DNA of 64,000 nt from Nostoc piscinale CENA21 (lineage in GTDB: Bacteria; Cyanobacteriota; Cyanobacteriia; Cyanobacteriales; Nostocaceae). Positions 19,401-29,900 of this stretch are shown piece after piece. Both the position numbers and the translations under genes were made by a program. The first letter of the stretch is position 1; each line of letters begins with the position of its first letter. The DNA lies in contig NZ_CP012036.1 of NCBI RefSeq assembly GCF_001298445.1, forward strand, positions 2,049,263-2,113,262, written 5' to 3'. The notes under the pieces were generated by a model that was not told where the DNA came from, ran no database searches, and was given only the letters and a program-made list of their open reading frames with translations.

Positions 19401-22029
19401 CAAAAGGGAATATGCCAGAGCCATCAAAACCTTTGAGACAGCTTTATTAATGTATCAACAAATAGAAGATAAAACAGGTACGGGCAGAACTTTGTTCCAC
19501 CTGGGAGACGTTTACCATCACCAAAGAAATTATCAGCAGGCGTTGAAATATTATCAGCAAGCTTTGGCAATTCAACAAGAAATCGGCGATCGCGGTTGGG
19601 AAAAATCCAGCCTCAAAGTCATAGCAGCAATTTATACAAATCAAGCTGGTGAATTTTTGATAGTGGGTAAATATCAAGCAGCCTTAGAAAAATACCAGCA
19701 AGTCTTGGAGATTGCCAAAAAACTAGGTGATGAGCCAAGGCAATGGCGGACTTTCCATCAAATGGCAATCATTTACAGGAATTTAGGAGAGTATAAATTA
19801 GCTCTCGATTACTATCAAAAAGCCTTACCCATCCAGCAAGAAATTTTAGGCGACTGGGTAGGAATTGAATTTAATATGGGGCAGATTCATGAGGTGTTAG
19901 GACAATACGAACTGGCTTTAAAATCTTATCAGGAAGCCTTAAAAATCGCCAAAAGACCTGTACTGATTGACTCAGACGGGAAATGGATCGGAGATATTGA
20001 CGGTGAAGTCAACGCCCTGAATGCGATCGGCAGTATTTATTCCAGACAAGAAAAGTATGAATTAGCATTAAATTTCCATCAGCAAGCCTTAACAGTGCTG
20101 GCAAAAATTAACAACAAAGAACTGCAAAATTTTCTCCAAGGAACAACATATTACAATATTGGGGTTGTTCATCTCAAACAAAGACAATATCAATTAGCTT
20201 TAGATTATTTGCAACCAGCTTTGACGATTTATCAACAATTAAAATTTAGGCGGACAGAGGGGATAACTCTCCACGCGATCGCCAAAGTTTATTTAGAGCA
20301 AGAAAAATATGAATTAGCCGGGAAATTATTACAGCAAAGTTTAGTGATTGCTCAGGAAATTGGCAACAAAGAAAGCGAAGGACATATCCTCAATACTATT
20401 GGTAACTTACTCGAAAAACAGAACCAACCAGAATTAGCAATTATCTTCTTCAAACAATCAGTAAATGTGCGAGAAGCAATTCGCAATAATATTCGAGAAT
20501 TAAGCAAAGAACAACAGCAATCTTATACAGAAACCATTGCCAAAGATTATCGCCATTTAGCCGATATCCTACTGCAACGCAACCGAATTTTAGAAGCGCA
20601 ACAAGTACTGGACTTGCTCAAAGTCCAAGAAATTGACGACTATCTGCGCGACGTGCGGGGGAGTGAAAAAACGGCGACTGGTGTTGTGGAACGTCCCCAA
20701 GAACGGCAAATACGAGAGGTGATGCAAGCGGAATTTGACCAAGCGATCGCCCTTGGTAGAGAACTCGCCCAACTGGAAAACATTAGTGTGAGCAGCCGCA
20801 CCCCAGAGCAGAAACAGCGTATTTTAGAATTACGCAAAATCCAGCAGTCACTAGCCAAAGACTTTAACACCTTCCTAGATAGCCCGAAAGTGCGAGAATG
20901 GATTGCCCAACTCCAGCAAACCACCCAGGGGCAAAGTTTTAACTTGGAATCCTCCGCCAGTGCCTTACAAGATAACTTAAAAAAACTTCAGCAAGGCGCA
21001 GTTATACTTTATCCTCTAGTATTGAGCGATCGCTTAGAACTAGTTTTAGTCACCCCCTACGCACCGCCAATCCGCCGCACCGTGGCTGTCACCCAAGAAG
21101 AACTCAACCGAGCGATTGTGGAATTTCGCACCACTTTACCAAAACGTACCCCAAAAATCACAGTTCCCGCCCAAAAACTCTACGATTTGCTGATTAAACC
21201 CCTAGAAAATGACTTAGCGCAAGCTCAAGCTCAAACCATTATCTATGCTCCCGACGGACAACTGCGTTATATTCCCCTAGCCGCCCTTTATGACGGTGAA
21301 AAATGGTTAATCGAACGCTTCCAAATCAATAATATTACTGCCGTCAGCTTAACCGACCTCAACACCAAACCCCAAAATCAATTAAATGTCTTAGCGGCAG
21401 CCTTTACCCAAGGCAAATATAGTTTTCAGGTAGGATCTCAGCAGTTTGACTTTTCTGGTTTACCCTTTGCTGGTTTAGAAGTGGAAACACTCGCTCAAAC
21501 CATTCCCAGCACCAAAAAATTATTAGACAAGCAATTCAATTCAGATATTGTGCTGGAAATGAATGATTACGCCGTCGTCCATTTAGCAACTCACGCCGCA
21601 TTTACCACCGGACAACCAGAAGAATCATTTATTTTGTTAGGAAATGGCGATCGCGTCACCCTCCGAGATATCAAAAACTGGCGATTGCCAAACGTCGATT
21701 TAATCGTACTTTCAGCCTGTGAAACCGGATTAGGCGATCAATTTGGCAATGGTAGAGAAATTCTGGGTTTTGGCTACCAGATACAACAAACAGGCGCAAG
21801 AGCCGCGATCGCCTCTTTGTGGTCAGTAGATGATGGCGGTACACAAGTATTAATGAATGCTTTTTACAACATTCTTGCCCAAGGCAAAACAACCAAAGCC
21901 GCAGCCCTACGTCAAGCACAAATCGCCCTAATTACTGGCAAATACGGTAACTTAACACCACAGTTAAGCGAGCATCTCAGTCATCCTTTTTACTGGTCAG
22001 CCTTTATTTTGATTGGCAATGGCTTGTGA
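16489..22029 (+). CDS. Very large TPR-CHAT protein (caspase-like peptidase domain)
   Basis: The protein has 1846 residues. The N-terminus is hydrophobic (LALRMPALAVLLAIFSI) followed by RVWAAE, a plausible signal peptide. Roughly residues 50-1350 are many TPR units of the Fis/kinesin-like type (recurring YQQALAI, LGDRAG, QYQTALQFY). The C-terminal CHAT domain spans about residues 1500-1846 with the catalytic pair His1702 in HLATHAAF and Cys1744 in LSACETGLGD. CHAT domains are clan CD peptidases related to caspases. TPR-CHAT proteins in bacteria include protease effectors of some defence systems, but in cyanobacteria they are abundant and mostly unstudied. The ATG at 16489 is preferred over the TTG three bases earlier. 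Confidence 0.9.
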   Translation: MQSLALRMPALAVLLAIFSIDSGLMNYHPIQGRVWAAELIADNQVVAQIPEAQKLFEQGNQQMARSQFASALQSFQQALNIYQAIGDRAHTAAVLNKLGEVYRHQGQTQTALQHHQQALAITKELNNRAEEAASLHHIAAVYATQGQYKNALQFYQQALSIWREVKDKSGEAITLIGLGNTYVSYIKSQLYYQQIKKPEEIKSYAEVRKYYQQALMIMGVLGDRAGVGWSLNGIGMTYATLDQKEQAVKYYEQALAQMRQAGDRIGEATVMLNLSQDYNWGIDNQREYRPISLDFSEPALAIVREIGDRPLTAKILIAIASTYKNKGEQPQIALEYYQQALPIAREIGDRSLEEEILNNLGYIYHSQGYPQTAQEYEEQALAIRQEMGVHVGWTTNIVKQAILVTYNIPQKRPTLITLLTGEALIHYRNGEAHAKFARYPAALSSYQQALAIVRQQKNRPWEWVILNQMGTIYETLGQLQVALDTYQQSLAIRREVAEQSTKTPIPHTIRVAFGTDVNIHRPVGIKLEDGLSNGLIKVGEGKPIKTAITTVESAEIAEIEKRGQRLEVIAGVAGWQNFAENEEENTLANIADIYKTLGQYQTALQFYKEALAIINAEMSSPENVEVRWRREELSPGDYRQQEQRIKRSMGAVYAALGQYQTALDYYQQSLAIVNMENSSHRLVNQKPILLSQIGEIYTNLGQYEAALTAYQQALAIARDPQTQDNYFVPEQQIRQFGQQELFRWTKIPFEKPDQAAILNSIAAIYAKLGQNQTAQEYREQANTLQREISNRNLENITGQKAVLITEVGRDAAKKTLVQVQPLEGDAVVLFARANSYATQGQYLKTQYQAALQAYQQALTIVRQQKNRPWEGIILTQMSAVYKLLGENQAATQVDQQALAIRQEIAKQSEKTATLLSKTPLSGAVYGEEIEIRLPSGKITTFNPAGGVIFFAQTPEKLKADQLYEAGLRQYIKREYARAIKTFETALLMYQQIEDKTGTGRTLFHLGDVYHHQRNYQQALKYYQQALAIQQEIGDRGWEKSSLKVIAAIYTNQAGEFLIVGKYQAALEKYQQVLEIAKKLGDEPRQWRTFHQMAIIYRNLGEYKLALDYYQKALPIQQEILGDWVGIEFNMGQIHEVLGQYELALKSYQEALKIAKRPVLIDSDGKWIGDIDGEVNALNAIGSIYSRQEKYELALNFHQQALTVLAKINNKELQNFLQGTTYYNIGVVHLKQRQYQLALDYLQPALTIYQQLKFRRTEGITLHAIAKVYLEQEKYELAGKLLQQSLVIAQEIGNKESEGHILNTIGNLLEKQNQPELAIIFFKQSVNVREAIRNNIRELSKEQQQSYTETIAKDYRHLADILLQRNRILEAQQVLDLLKVQEIDDYLRDVRGSEKTATGVVERPQERQIREVMQAEFDQAIALGRELAQLENISVSSRTPEQKQRILELRKIQQSLAKDFNTFLDSPKVREWIAQLQQTTQGQSFNLESSASALQDNLKKLQQGAVILYPLVLSDRLELVLVTPYAPPIRRTVAVTQEELNRAIVEFRTTLPKRTPKITVPAQKLYDLLIKPLENDLAQAQAQTIIYAPDGQLRYIPLAALYDGEKWLIERFQINNITAVSLTDLNTKPQNQLNVLAAAFTQGKYSFQVGSQQFDFSGLPFAGLEVETLAQTIPSTKKLLDKQFNSDIVLEMNDYAVVHLATHAAFTTGQPEESFILLGNGDRVTLRDIKNWRLPNVDLIVLSACETGLGDQFGNGREILGFGYQIQQTGARAAIASLWSVDDGGTQVLMNAFYNILAQGKTTKAAALRQAQIALITGKYGNLTPQLSEHLSHPFYWSAFILIGNGL

Positions 22030-22218
22030 GCGAGGTTTTTAGCTATCTTGTAGTGAGTGCGATCGCCTGATATGTAGCGGTAGTCAGATATGTTAGGACA
22101 ATTTGAAAACTGGAATGCCACGAACAGTAAGACTTTTCCTCCTGCCTTCTGCCTTCTGCCTCCTGCCTTCTGCTATATATGATGATTACTCATAACAATT
22201 AAACTTAAAAATTATCCC
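22030..22218. repeat. Low-complexity CTGCCTTCTGC intergenic repeat
   Basis: At about 22138-22172 short CCTGCCTTCTGC units repeat. Such heptamer-like runs are common between cyanobacterial genes. No gene is seen. Confidence 0.5.
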
Positions 22219-23127
22219 GTGGCAAAAGCAGCAGATACAGGCAGTAAAAGATTAATTAGCCTCGCGCCCGATGCTTGGGCGCAATGGGTAACACAACTTC
22301 CCGATGTCGTAGCTCAGGAAATTCTGAGTGCTGAGTTTCAATGGATTAGTCGGGAAACAGATGTGCTAATCAAAGCATACAGCGAAGCCTGTGGAGACTT
22401 TTTAATTCTCAATGAGTTGCAGTTGCGTTACCCAAAAAATATGCCTCTCCGGATGAGGGCTTATGCAGCCTTAGCAGAAGAAAAATATCAACTACCAATC
22501 TATCCAGTACTCATCAATATCTTGCCTCCTCCATCCACCATCACCGTTGTTAGTAGTTACCAATCCGAGTTTTTGGGACTAAGAGTAATTCAAGACTATC
22601 ACGTGATTAACTTGTGGGAAGTAGACGCAGAGATTGTGTTTAGCCAACCATTACCCTCACTATTGCCATTTGTGCCGATTTTACGAGGTGGTGCAGAAAC
22701 ATCATTTGTACAACGTGCATTACAACAACTACGAACCTCAGAACAATTTAATCAGTTAGAACCATTGTTAGCATTTTTTGCTAGTTTTGTACTAGACATA
22801 CCTTTAGTCCAACAAATTATGAGGTGGGATATGACAGTATTACGTGAATCACCTTGGTATCAAGAAATTCTTACAGAAGGACTACAAAAAGGAATACAAC
22901 AAGGTGTACAGCAAGGACTACAACAAGGTGTACAGCAAGGACTACAGCAAGGACTACAGCAAGGTGCGAGAAGACAGTTAATACAGGTATTGCAACTGCG
23001 TTTCGGTGCAATTCCCCAAGAAGTACAAGACAGGCTGGAAGATCAGAGCATTGAACAACTAGAAAATTTAATGGCTGCGGCGATCGCTGTCAACTCTGTA
23101 GATGAATTTCTTCAGAACCTTCCTTAA
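22219..23127 (+). CDS. Rpn/PD-(D/E)XK nuclease-like protein with DUF4351-type C-terminus
   Basis: The protein has 302 residues from a GTG at 22219. The N-terminal domain has ETDVLIKAYSE, LILNELQLRYPKN and PIYPVLINI, consistent with the PD-(D/E)XK fold of recombination-promoting nuclease/putative transposase proteins common in cyanobacteria. The C-terminus (RRQLIQVLQLRFG, EQLENLMAAAIAV) matches the DUF4351-like tail. Between them a Gln-Gly repeat (GVQQGLQQG units) is encoded by a 12-base tandem repeat at about 22894-22965, which probably varies in copy number. The substrate and physiological role are unknown. Confidence 0.8.
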   Translation: MAKAADTGSKRLISLAPDAWAQWVTQLPDVVAQEILSAEFQWISRETDVLIKAYSEACGDFLILNELQLRYPKNMPLRMRAYAALAEEKYQLPIYPVLINILPPPSTITVVSSYQSEFLGLRVIQDYHVINLWEVDAEIVFSQPLPSLLPFVPILRGGAETSFVQRALQQLRTSEQFNQLEPLLAFFASFVLDIPLVQQIMRWDMTVLRESPWYQEILTEGLQKGIQQGVQQGLQQGVQQGLQQGLQQGARRQLIQVLQLRFGAIPQEVQDRLEDQSIEQLENLMAAAIAVNSVDEFLQNLP

Positions 23128-23151
23128 CAAACACTCTGCGGACTTCGGCGG

Positions 23152-24642
23152 TTAAACATCGGCAATTAACCGAGCTTTCCTGAGCAAAAATTTCAAAACT
23201 GTTTCTTTTTGGGAAATAATATCAGCTCTGCCTTGCATTCCTGGTTGAATATGACATAGATGCTGGTTTCTACCAAAACTAAAACTGTTGGGGATGATTG
23301 TCACCTCGTAAACAGCAGAAACAGGATTATTGGCAACAGTAGAAACAATTTGATTTCCTGAAGGTTTGATAGTATCTTCAGAAATTTGACTAACAACACC
23401 TTTAAGAGTACCGTAATCGGGATAAGGACAGGCAGACACCCGCATCTGGACTTCTTGATTTTTGGCTAATTTACTGACATCATCAGGGGCAACGGCAGCT
23501 TTGATGACTAAAGGAGCATTGCTAGGAACAATTTGAGCAATTTCCTCACCCTGACGCACTGATTGACCAGGATTTCGCAGATTGAGTTGCGTGAGAATCC
23601 CGGTTTCGCTGGCTGTAATTTTAGTTTGGCTGAGATCCATGATCACTTGTTGTAGTTCCCTAGTGTCGCGCTGGATCTGATTTTTCATTTGTAGTTGCTG
23701 TTGCAACAAAGCTTGCAATTCACGGTTGAGGGTAGCGAGAGTAGCTTGTCCACCAGCAATTTCTTGAGCAATCGTCTCTTGTGCGATCGCTACTTCAGCA
23801 TCAATCGGATTGAGGGCTGCTTGAGCGCGGCGGAGTTTGGCTTGTTCAGCAATTACAGTTTGTTGTTGCTGGGCAATAATTTGCTTTTGTGCTTCTACCT
23901 CCGCTTGTCGCATCTCAATCGCTTGTTTTTGTTGAGCCACATCTAACTGCACTTCTTCTAATTGATTCAAAGACAAAACACCCGCTTGAACTATTTTTTG
24001 ATAGCGATTGAGTTTAGCTTCCGCCGCACTCATGGCTATTTTTGTTGACTTCAACTGAGCATCAGCCGCACGTAATTCTATCTGGGCTTTGTACCATTCA
24101 TTTTGCGCTCTGTTTAAATTCGCCTGGGCTGCTGCTACTTCTGCTTGGACGCTAATTTTCTGTTCTCGATAGTTGCGTTGAGCGCGATTGAATCCAGCTT
24201 GCGCCGAACTCACTAAACGGTTTTTGCGCTCAGTTTCTGCTTGAATTTGGCGATGGAGAGCTTGAATTTGAGCATCAATTTGTTGTAATTGTAATTGCGC
24301 CTGTTGGATGTTGCCTTGCAGTTGGCTTTTTTGAGTTTGCAGGCGGGAATCATCAATTGTCGCCAGCACATCTCCTTGATTCACTGCCTGATTTTCTTTA
24401 ACCAAAACATTGGTTATCTGCCCATTCATCGCTGCTTGAACAAGCCGCAATTCTCCCGTAGGTCGGACGATCGCCTGTCCTGGCACAGTTATTCTATATT
24501 CGATGATCGAGGATAAAGCGATCGCTCCCCCCACCGCACTAACAAGTATCAAACTGCCGATTCTCACCCAATTACTCAACGGTGGCAGAAATTCATTTTT
24601 TTCCACTGGGGGCAAAGAGTCTGCATTAAACTGACTAAGCAT
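23152..24642 (-). CDS. HlyD-family membrane fusion adaptor of the lanthipeptide exporter
   Basis: The 496-residue protein has a cytoplasmic N-terminus, one membrane helix (IGSLILVSAVGGAIALSSI, about residues 29-47), a first lipoyl half (GQITNVLVKENQAVNQGDVLATID), a very long Gln/Ala-rich coiled coil (about residues 110-330), then the second lipoyl half (TASETGILTQLNLRNPGQSVRQGEEI) and a beta-barrel. HlyD proteins link an inner-membrane ABC exporter to an outer-membrane channel. It lies 40 bases after the C39-ABC gene, so it is the last gene of the lanthipeptide operon and probably carries the peptide across the periplasm. Confidence 0.92.
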   Translation of the reverse strand: MLSQFNADSLPPVEKNEFLPPLSNWVRIGSLILVSAVGGAIALSSIIEYRITVPGQAIVRPTGELRLVQAAMNGQITNVLVKENQAVNQGDVLATIDDSRLQTQKSQLQGNIQQAQLQLQQIDAQIQALHRQIQAETERKNRLVSSAQAGFNRAQRNYREQKISVQAEVAAAQANLNRAQNEWYKAQIELRAADAQLKSTKIAMSAAEAKLNRYQKIVQAGVLSLNQLEEVQLDVAQQKQAIEMRQAEVEAQKQIIAQQQQTVIAEQAKLRRAQAALNPIDAEVAIAQETIAQEIAGGQATLATLNRELQALLQQQLQMKNQIQRDTRELQQVIMDLSQTKITASETGILTQLNLRNPGQSVRQGEEIAQIVPSNAPLVIKAAVAPDDVSKLAKNQEVQMRVSACPYPDYGTLKGVVSQISEDTIKPSGNQIVSTVANNPVSAVYEVTIIPNSFSFGRNQHLCHIQPGMQGRADIISQKETVLKFLLRKARLIADV

Positions 24643-24681
24643 AAAAGTATTTCTGATGAAGAGTGCTGAGTACGATAGAGA

Positions 24682-26899
24682 TTAGCGAATGCTGCTGCGG
24701 AAACTTGCTTTCGGATAACAGTGACAAGAATTTTTGCTGACTGATAAATTCCCAGCATCAAGAAAATCTAAATGCTCACCAGCTTGATGACACAAAGCCT
24801 CTGGAGAACCTTGAATTTTTAATTTTCCTTGTTCCAACATCACAATCCAATCAGCTTGCTGAATAACCTTGGGACGGTGACTAATTAAAATAGTGGTTTG
24901 ACCTTGACGGTGAGTTAGCAATTGATTTAATACTTGAGCTTCACTCACTGGGTCGAGTGCGCTAGTAGATTCATCTAAAATTAAAACTGGCGGGTTATTC
25001 ACAATCGCTCTCGCAATAGCTAACCTCTGCCGTTGTCCACCAGAAAGATTTGCCCCAAATTCCCCTAATACTGTTTGATATTTATCGGGGAGATTGCTAA
25101 TAAACTCATCAGCCCCAGCAATTTGACAAGCTTTGACAATCTGCTCAAAGCTAATGTGAGGTGAACCTAAACGAAAATTTTCCATAATTGACCGACTCCA
25201 AAAGTGTGCATCTTGCGGTACTAGCACCACTTGTTGGCGGAGACAGTCTAAAGAAAGATCCTCTAAATTATAAATACCAAAACGAATATTACCCGACTGG
25301 AGTTGATATAAACCTGCAATCAATTTTGCCAGAGTGCTTTTACCACAACCAGATTTACCAATCAAAGCAATTATCTGACCCCCAGGAATCGTCAGCGAGA
25401 AATCTTGCAGTAGTTCAACTCTACCAGGATGATGAAAGTTGAGGTTGGTACAAGTGATATCTGCATTACCAGGAATGTTTACCCAAGGCTTTTGATTGTG
25501 GTCTAAAATTTCTGGAGTCGCGTCAATAACTTCTGTGAGCCGTTGGGTAGCAGTTTTAGCACGGGTAAATTCATCAACAAAATCGATCGCAGTTTGAATA
25601 AAACTGGTAAAGTTGCCATTCATACTATTAAAAGCTAAGAGCATCCCAATTGATAATTCTTGCTGAATGACTAAACTGCTACCGAACCAAATTAAAGTAA
25701 TACTGCCAACGCTAGATACTAAATTAGAAAATATACCGTTAACAATTCCAATTTGCATAGTACGGAAAGTCAAATTAGCAAGACGACTAAATCGACTTTG
25801 AAATTCTTCCCAGAATTGCGGAGCCGCAGTAGTAGTTTTTAGGGTAATAGCACCTTTAAATGTTTCTACCAAAACACCTTGATTTTCGGCAGATAAAACT
25901 AAAACACTGCGGATTTTTTGCTGTAATGTGGGCAAGAAAACCACGGTAGATAAGGTCATAACTAGCGCGATCGCTCCAGCCACAACTGTAAGTTTAATAC
26001 TGTAAAACAGCATGAAACATAAAGATACTAAAGCAATAAAAAATTGGCTTGGTAGACTGACAACAAATTGCGAAATTAATTGGTTAATTTGTTGAATATC
26101 TTCTAGGCGACTGACAATTTCACCACTGCGTCGAGATTCATAGTAACTTAAAGGTAAGCGTAAAATCTGCCTGCCAAATTCTAAAATTAATCCTAGTTGT
26201 AACTGTTGCGAAAAATGGGCGACCAAATTTGATTGTGCTAATCGCAGACTACTACTAACTAAGTGCATCACAATCACAGCAATGGCAACACTAGTTAACA
26301 GTTGGGTATCTCCCCGCACCAGCACATCATCAGTGAGAATTTGCAACAAAAAGGGCGAAGCAAGGGAAAGTAAACCTAAAACCGAGTTGATTAATAAGGT
26401 TTGACTCAGAATGCCACGATAAGGGGCAACACGCCGCAAAAAAACGACCAAAACCGCCAATTTTCTCTGATTCATCTTCCTGGGTAAAAAAGCGCACTGG
26501 ATCTGGTTCCAGCAGCAGCATAACTCCGTTTGTCCATGCCTCTAACAACCACTTTTTTTCTAGATAACGGATACCTGCACCTGGGTCAGCAACAACGTAT
26601 TTATTACCTTGTTGTCCGTAGAAAACCACCCAATGATAGCCTTTCCAGTGGATAATCGCGGGTAAAGGAAGGGTGATTTCGTTGAAAGTCTCCAGAGGTA
26701 CTTTGACAGCCCTTGCATTGAAACCCAGAATTTCTGCGCCTTGTTTCAATCCTAATAAAGTGCTTCCTCGCTGTCCTGTCCCGACAGCTTCCCGACAACG
26801 AGTCATGCTAAAGGTTTTACCATAATGTTTAGCTACTGTTGCAAGACTGGCAGCGCCGCAGTCTTCTTCGCTATGTTGTTGAATTAAGTGGTATTTCAT
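24682..26899 (-). pseudogene. C39-peptidase-containing ABC transporter (LanT-type), one frameshift
   Basis: The corrected protein is 738 residues, the usual size of bacteriocin-processing exporters. The N-terminal C39 peptidase has its triad: Cys14 in EEDCGAAS, His89 in KGYHWVVF and Asp105 in VVADPG. Six membrane helices follow, then the ATPase with Walker A ALIGKSGCGKSTL, signature LSGGQRQRLAIARA and Walker B VLILDESTSALD. It would cleave the leader after Gly-Gly and export the peptide. The frame shifts by +1 at an A7 run on the plus strand (26437-26443), between FGRF and LRRVAPYRG. Both halves are otherwise perfect, so the break is probably not real. It lies 60 bases after lanM. Confidence 0.9.
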
Positions 26900-26959
26900 G
26901 AATTAAACCGCCGATGTACGCCGATAAACGCCGATGGGATAGATGTGTTCTAAGTAATT

Positions 26960-29900
26960 TCACAAGATATTAGCCTTGGGTGCTTCTAGTCCCAAAACTG
27001 AAGGAACAATCTCTGGTGCAGCGAGGCGCAGTAATTCATAACCAATACCTGCTAGTCCCGTCATTAGTCCTGGTGTCTCAACTCCCAAAGGAACACCACA
27101 TAGCCAGCCGTGTTGATTGATACCTTCAAGAATGGCAGCAGCAAAGCGATCGACTTGAGTTTTCCACTGCGAATCATCAAGAGTTAGACTGGCTTGCAAC
27201 AGCAGTTCTAGATTGCCTAAATCTCCGTGACAGAGGGAATGATTGTGACCAAAACCCTGGGTTATGGTGGTTTTTAGGGCTGTATTAATTTCAAAACGGA
27301 TTTCTGCATCATCAATGTATGGCAAAGAAAGTAATCGAGCCAAGCCAATGCCAGGTGCGCCATGACACCAGGCTGTCATACAAGTAAAACTATTGTCTTG
27401 ATTTCCCGAAATTTTCTGGGAGAATTTGCGTAAATCAGGCCAATTCTCCACCTTCTGGCAGAAAAGACTGCGCTCATAGTTAATAGCTGCTAGTGCTGCT
27501 GTCCGAAAACGATATTCGCCAGTGAGCGCGGCGAGTTCTAGAAGTGTCCAAGCAATACCAGCATTACCATGAGAGAAGCCTGTTAAGGGTTTTTCTCCTA
27601 TATGATGATTGACCCAACCAATGCCATATTTCATGGGTTGCGCTTTCGCAAGCAAGTGTTCTCCACATTTAATAGCAGCAGCAAGAGTGCGTGATGAAGG
27701 CTGGCATTGATATAAGCCGATTAAGCTGGCTAAATATCCCGCAGTACCACCAATAATGTCAAGCATTTCGTCTTGCTCAATCAAATCTGAGCAAAATTCA
27801 ACTAACTTTTCAGCTTCAGCCAATAAGTCTGGTTTGTTCCACAATTTAGCCAGATGAGTGAAAGTGTAAATCATTCCTCCCCAGCCATTAAAGCCGCCAA
27901 TTGATTTGAGGTATGCTTGTCCTTCTTCTATTTGCAGTTGCAGTGTTGTCAAAGCGGATTGTGCTAACTTGATGTACCGTTCCTCTCCTGTGACCGTTCC
28001 TAGATAAGCCAGGAAAAGTGCAATTCCCGACACTCCGTCGTAAACATCCATTCCCACTGGAGCGAGAGTCCAGCTACCTTTTTCGGTAACTGTGATACCA
28101 ATCCAGGAGATATCAGTTTCACCATGAAATGCGAGTGTTTCTAAGCGATCGCCTATTGCCCGTGCTGCCGCTAATAGAGATATTGGATTTATGATTGTCT
28201 GAGGTTCTCTCAAGGAATAAGCTGGCCATCTTGATCCCTGGCGGTCTGCTCCCATCGTAGATGTCGCCAGAGAGGCGCGAATCACCCAAAGCTGCTTTTC
28301 TAAATCGGCGGAAGAAAGTTGTTGTGTGCGTTCTTGGACAAGAGTTGCACCCGATTTATCAAAATAGTTAACAATTCTTTCACCTGAACTAGTCCACAAA
28401 TCGCGTGAATTGGGACTGGTGAGAAACATGGGAATGTCACCATTTTGTAAGTCATCGCGCTCAGTAGGGATAATCTTGATCAACTGGGGGTCAGTTTCAA
28501 TTCCCGACCAGAGACGGTCAAATAGGCGATCGCGTTCCAGCGCATTCCGCAGCATATCAGGATGAAAGCCTTCATAAAGCAACAGGCTATAAGTTGATGT
28601 TGCTCGAATGACAATCCGCACTTCATCCTCAGCAAAGCGCGACAGTGGCCCCTGATCTGACAACAACTCATCACGGTGTTTCAGCAGTAACTGATAAATC
28701 TGCGTAAATCCCTGAACTATAGCATCTGCATAGTCCAGTAAATTAACATCCCTACCGTTCAAAATTGGTCTGTTATGTCTTTTTGGTATTTCTTGCTTTT
28801 GGCGAACTAAGTGCATCTCATCTGTCCCGACTCCTTCCCATTTAGGAACTTCATAGGGAATCATTTGTCCAGCCGACGCACCCAATCCACTAATATCAAC
28901 CCCTTCTGATTCTGCGTTTGACCAAGTTCGATAAGGTAATAACCCCGTTGAAAAAACAGAGTTACTAAAAGTACTGATAACACGCTGTTTGGCTTTTGTC
29001 TCATCTAAACCACCAACACGTTGATGAAAAAGCGCCTCTAAGTCAAGCAAAATCGGGTGTTCACCAGCCGCAATGATATTCTCAGAGTGAAAATCAGTGG
29101 CTTCTAAGAGGTACAAGAGTGCGAGATAACCACCTTGTCTTTCATAAAAACGCCAAATTTCTTCTGTGGAAGAGCAACTTTTAGCACTCACAAATTCCAC
29201 CCATCCATAAGTTCCACAGTCAAGTATTTTTAATGTTTGGAATGGTGGATGATCACCCCGTTGATTGAGCCAAGTGAGAAATTCTTGAAAATGAACATCA
29301 ACAGCTAGTGATTTTGGCTTGTAAACTATCTGTAATCCTGAGCTAAATTTAGCAATCAAAACTGACCGCCCTTTTCGATGTTTGTCTCCTACATTGCCAT
29401 CAATAGCAACCAGAACACCCAAATCATTATCAGGACTAAAAATTGTTTGAATTTTCTGCCAGTCGTTACACAAATGATGCAGAAATTCCAAACTAAAATT
29501 AACCCAATTATTGAGACAAATAGTAACTTGACGAGCAAGAATTGGATACTCTTGTAAGATGGCAAGAGCTACATCTGGTTGGCGTAGTTGCTCTACAAAA
29601 CTGTTAAATCGTTCATCTGGGGTATTGCCTTTGAGCAGCCCGTTTAGGCGGGCAACATTGAGTTCTAATACCATCGTGCGGTTTAGTATTCTCAGCAATT
29701 GTGATGGTAAATATGTACAAAGAATATCTGCAATGTTTCCCCTATTAAAAGGAAGAAAAATTTCTGATTCAACAAGTTCTTGGACTTCGTGATTTACCCT
29801 CTCAAGTGCTTGGTGAATCAGTGGCTCAATTACATAGCAGAATCCAAACATCGCCTCTTTGTGGAATATCTGAGGCAGATGTCTTGATACTTCGCTATGA

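Noticed and set aside
22219..23127. Transposase
   Set aside because: Although Rpn proteins are often labelled putative transposases, no terminal inverted repeats flank the gene; a PD-(D/E)XK nuclease-like protein fits better.
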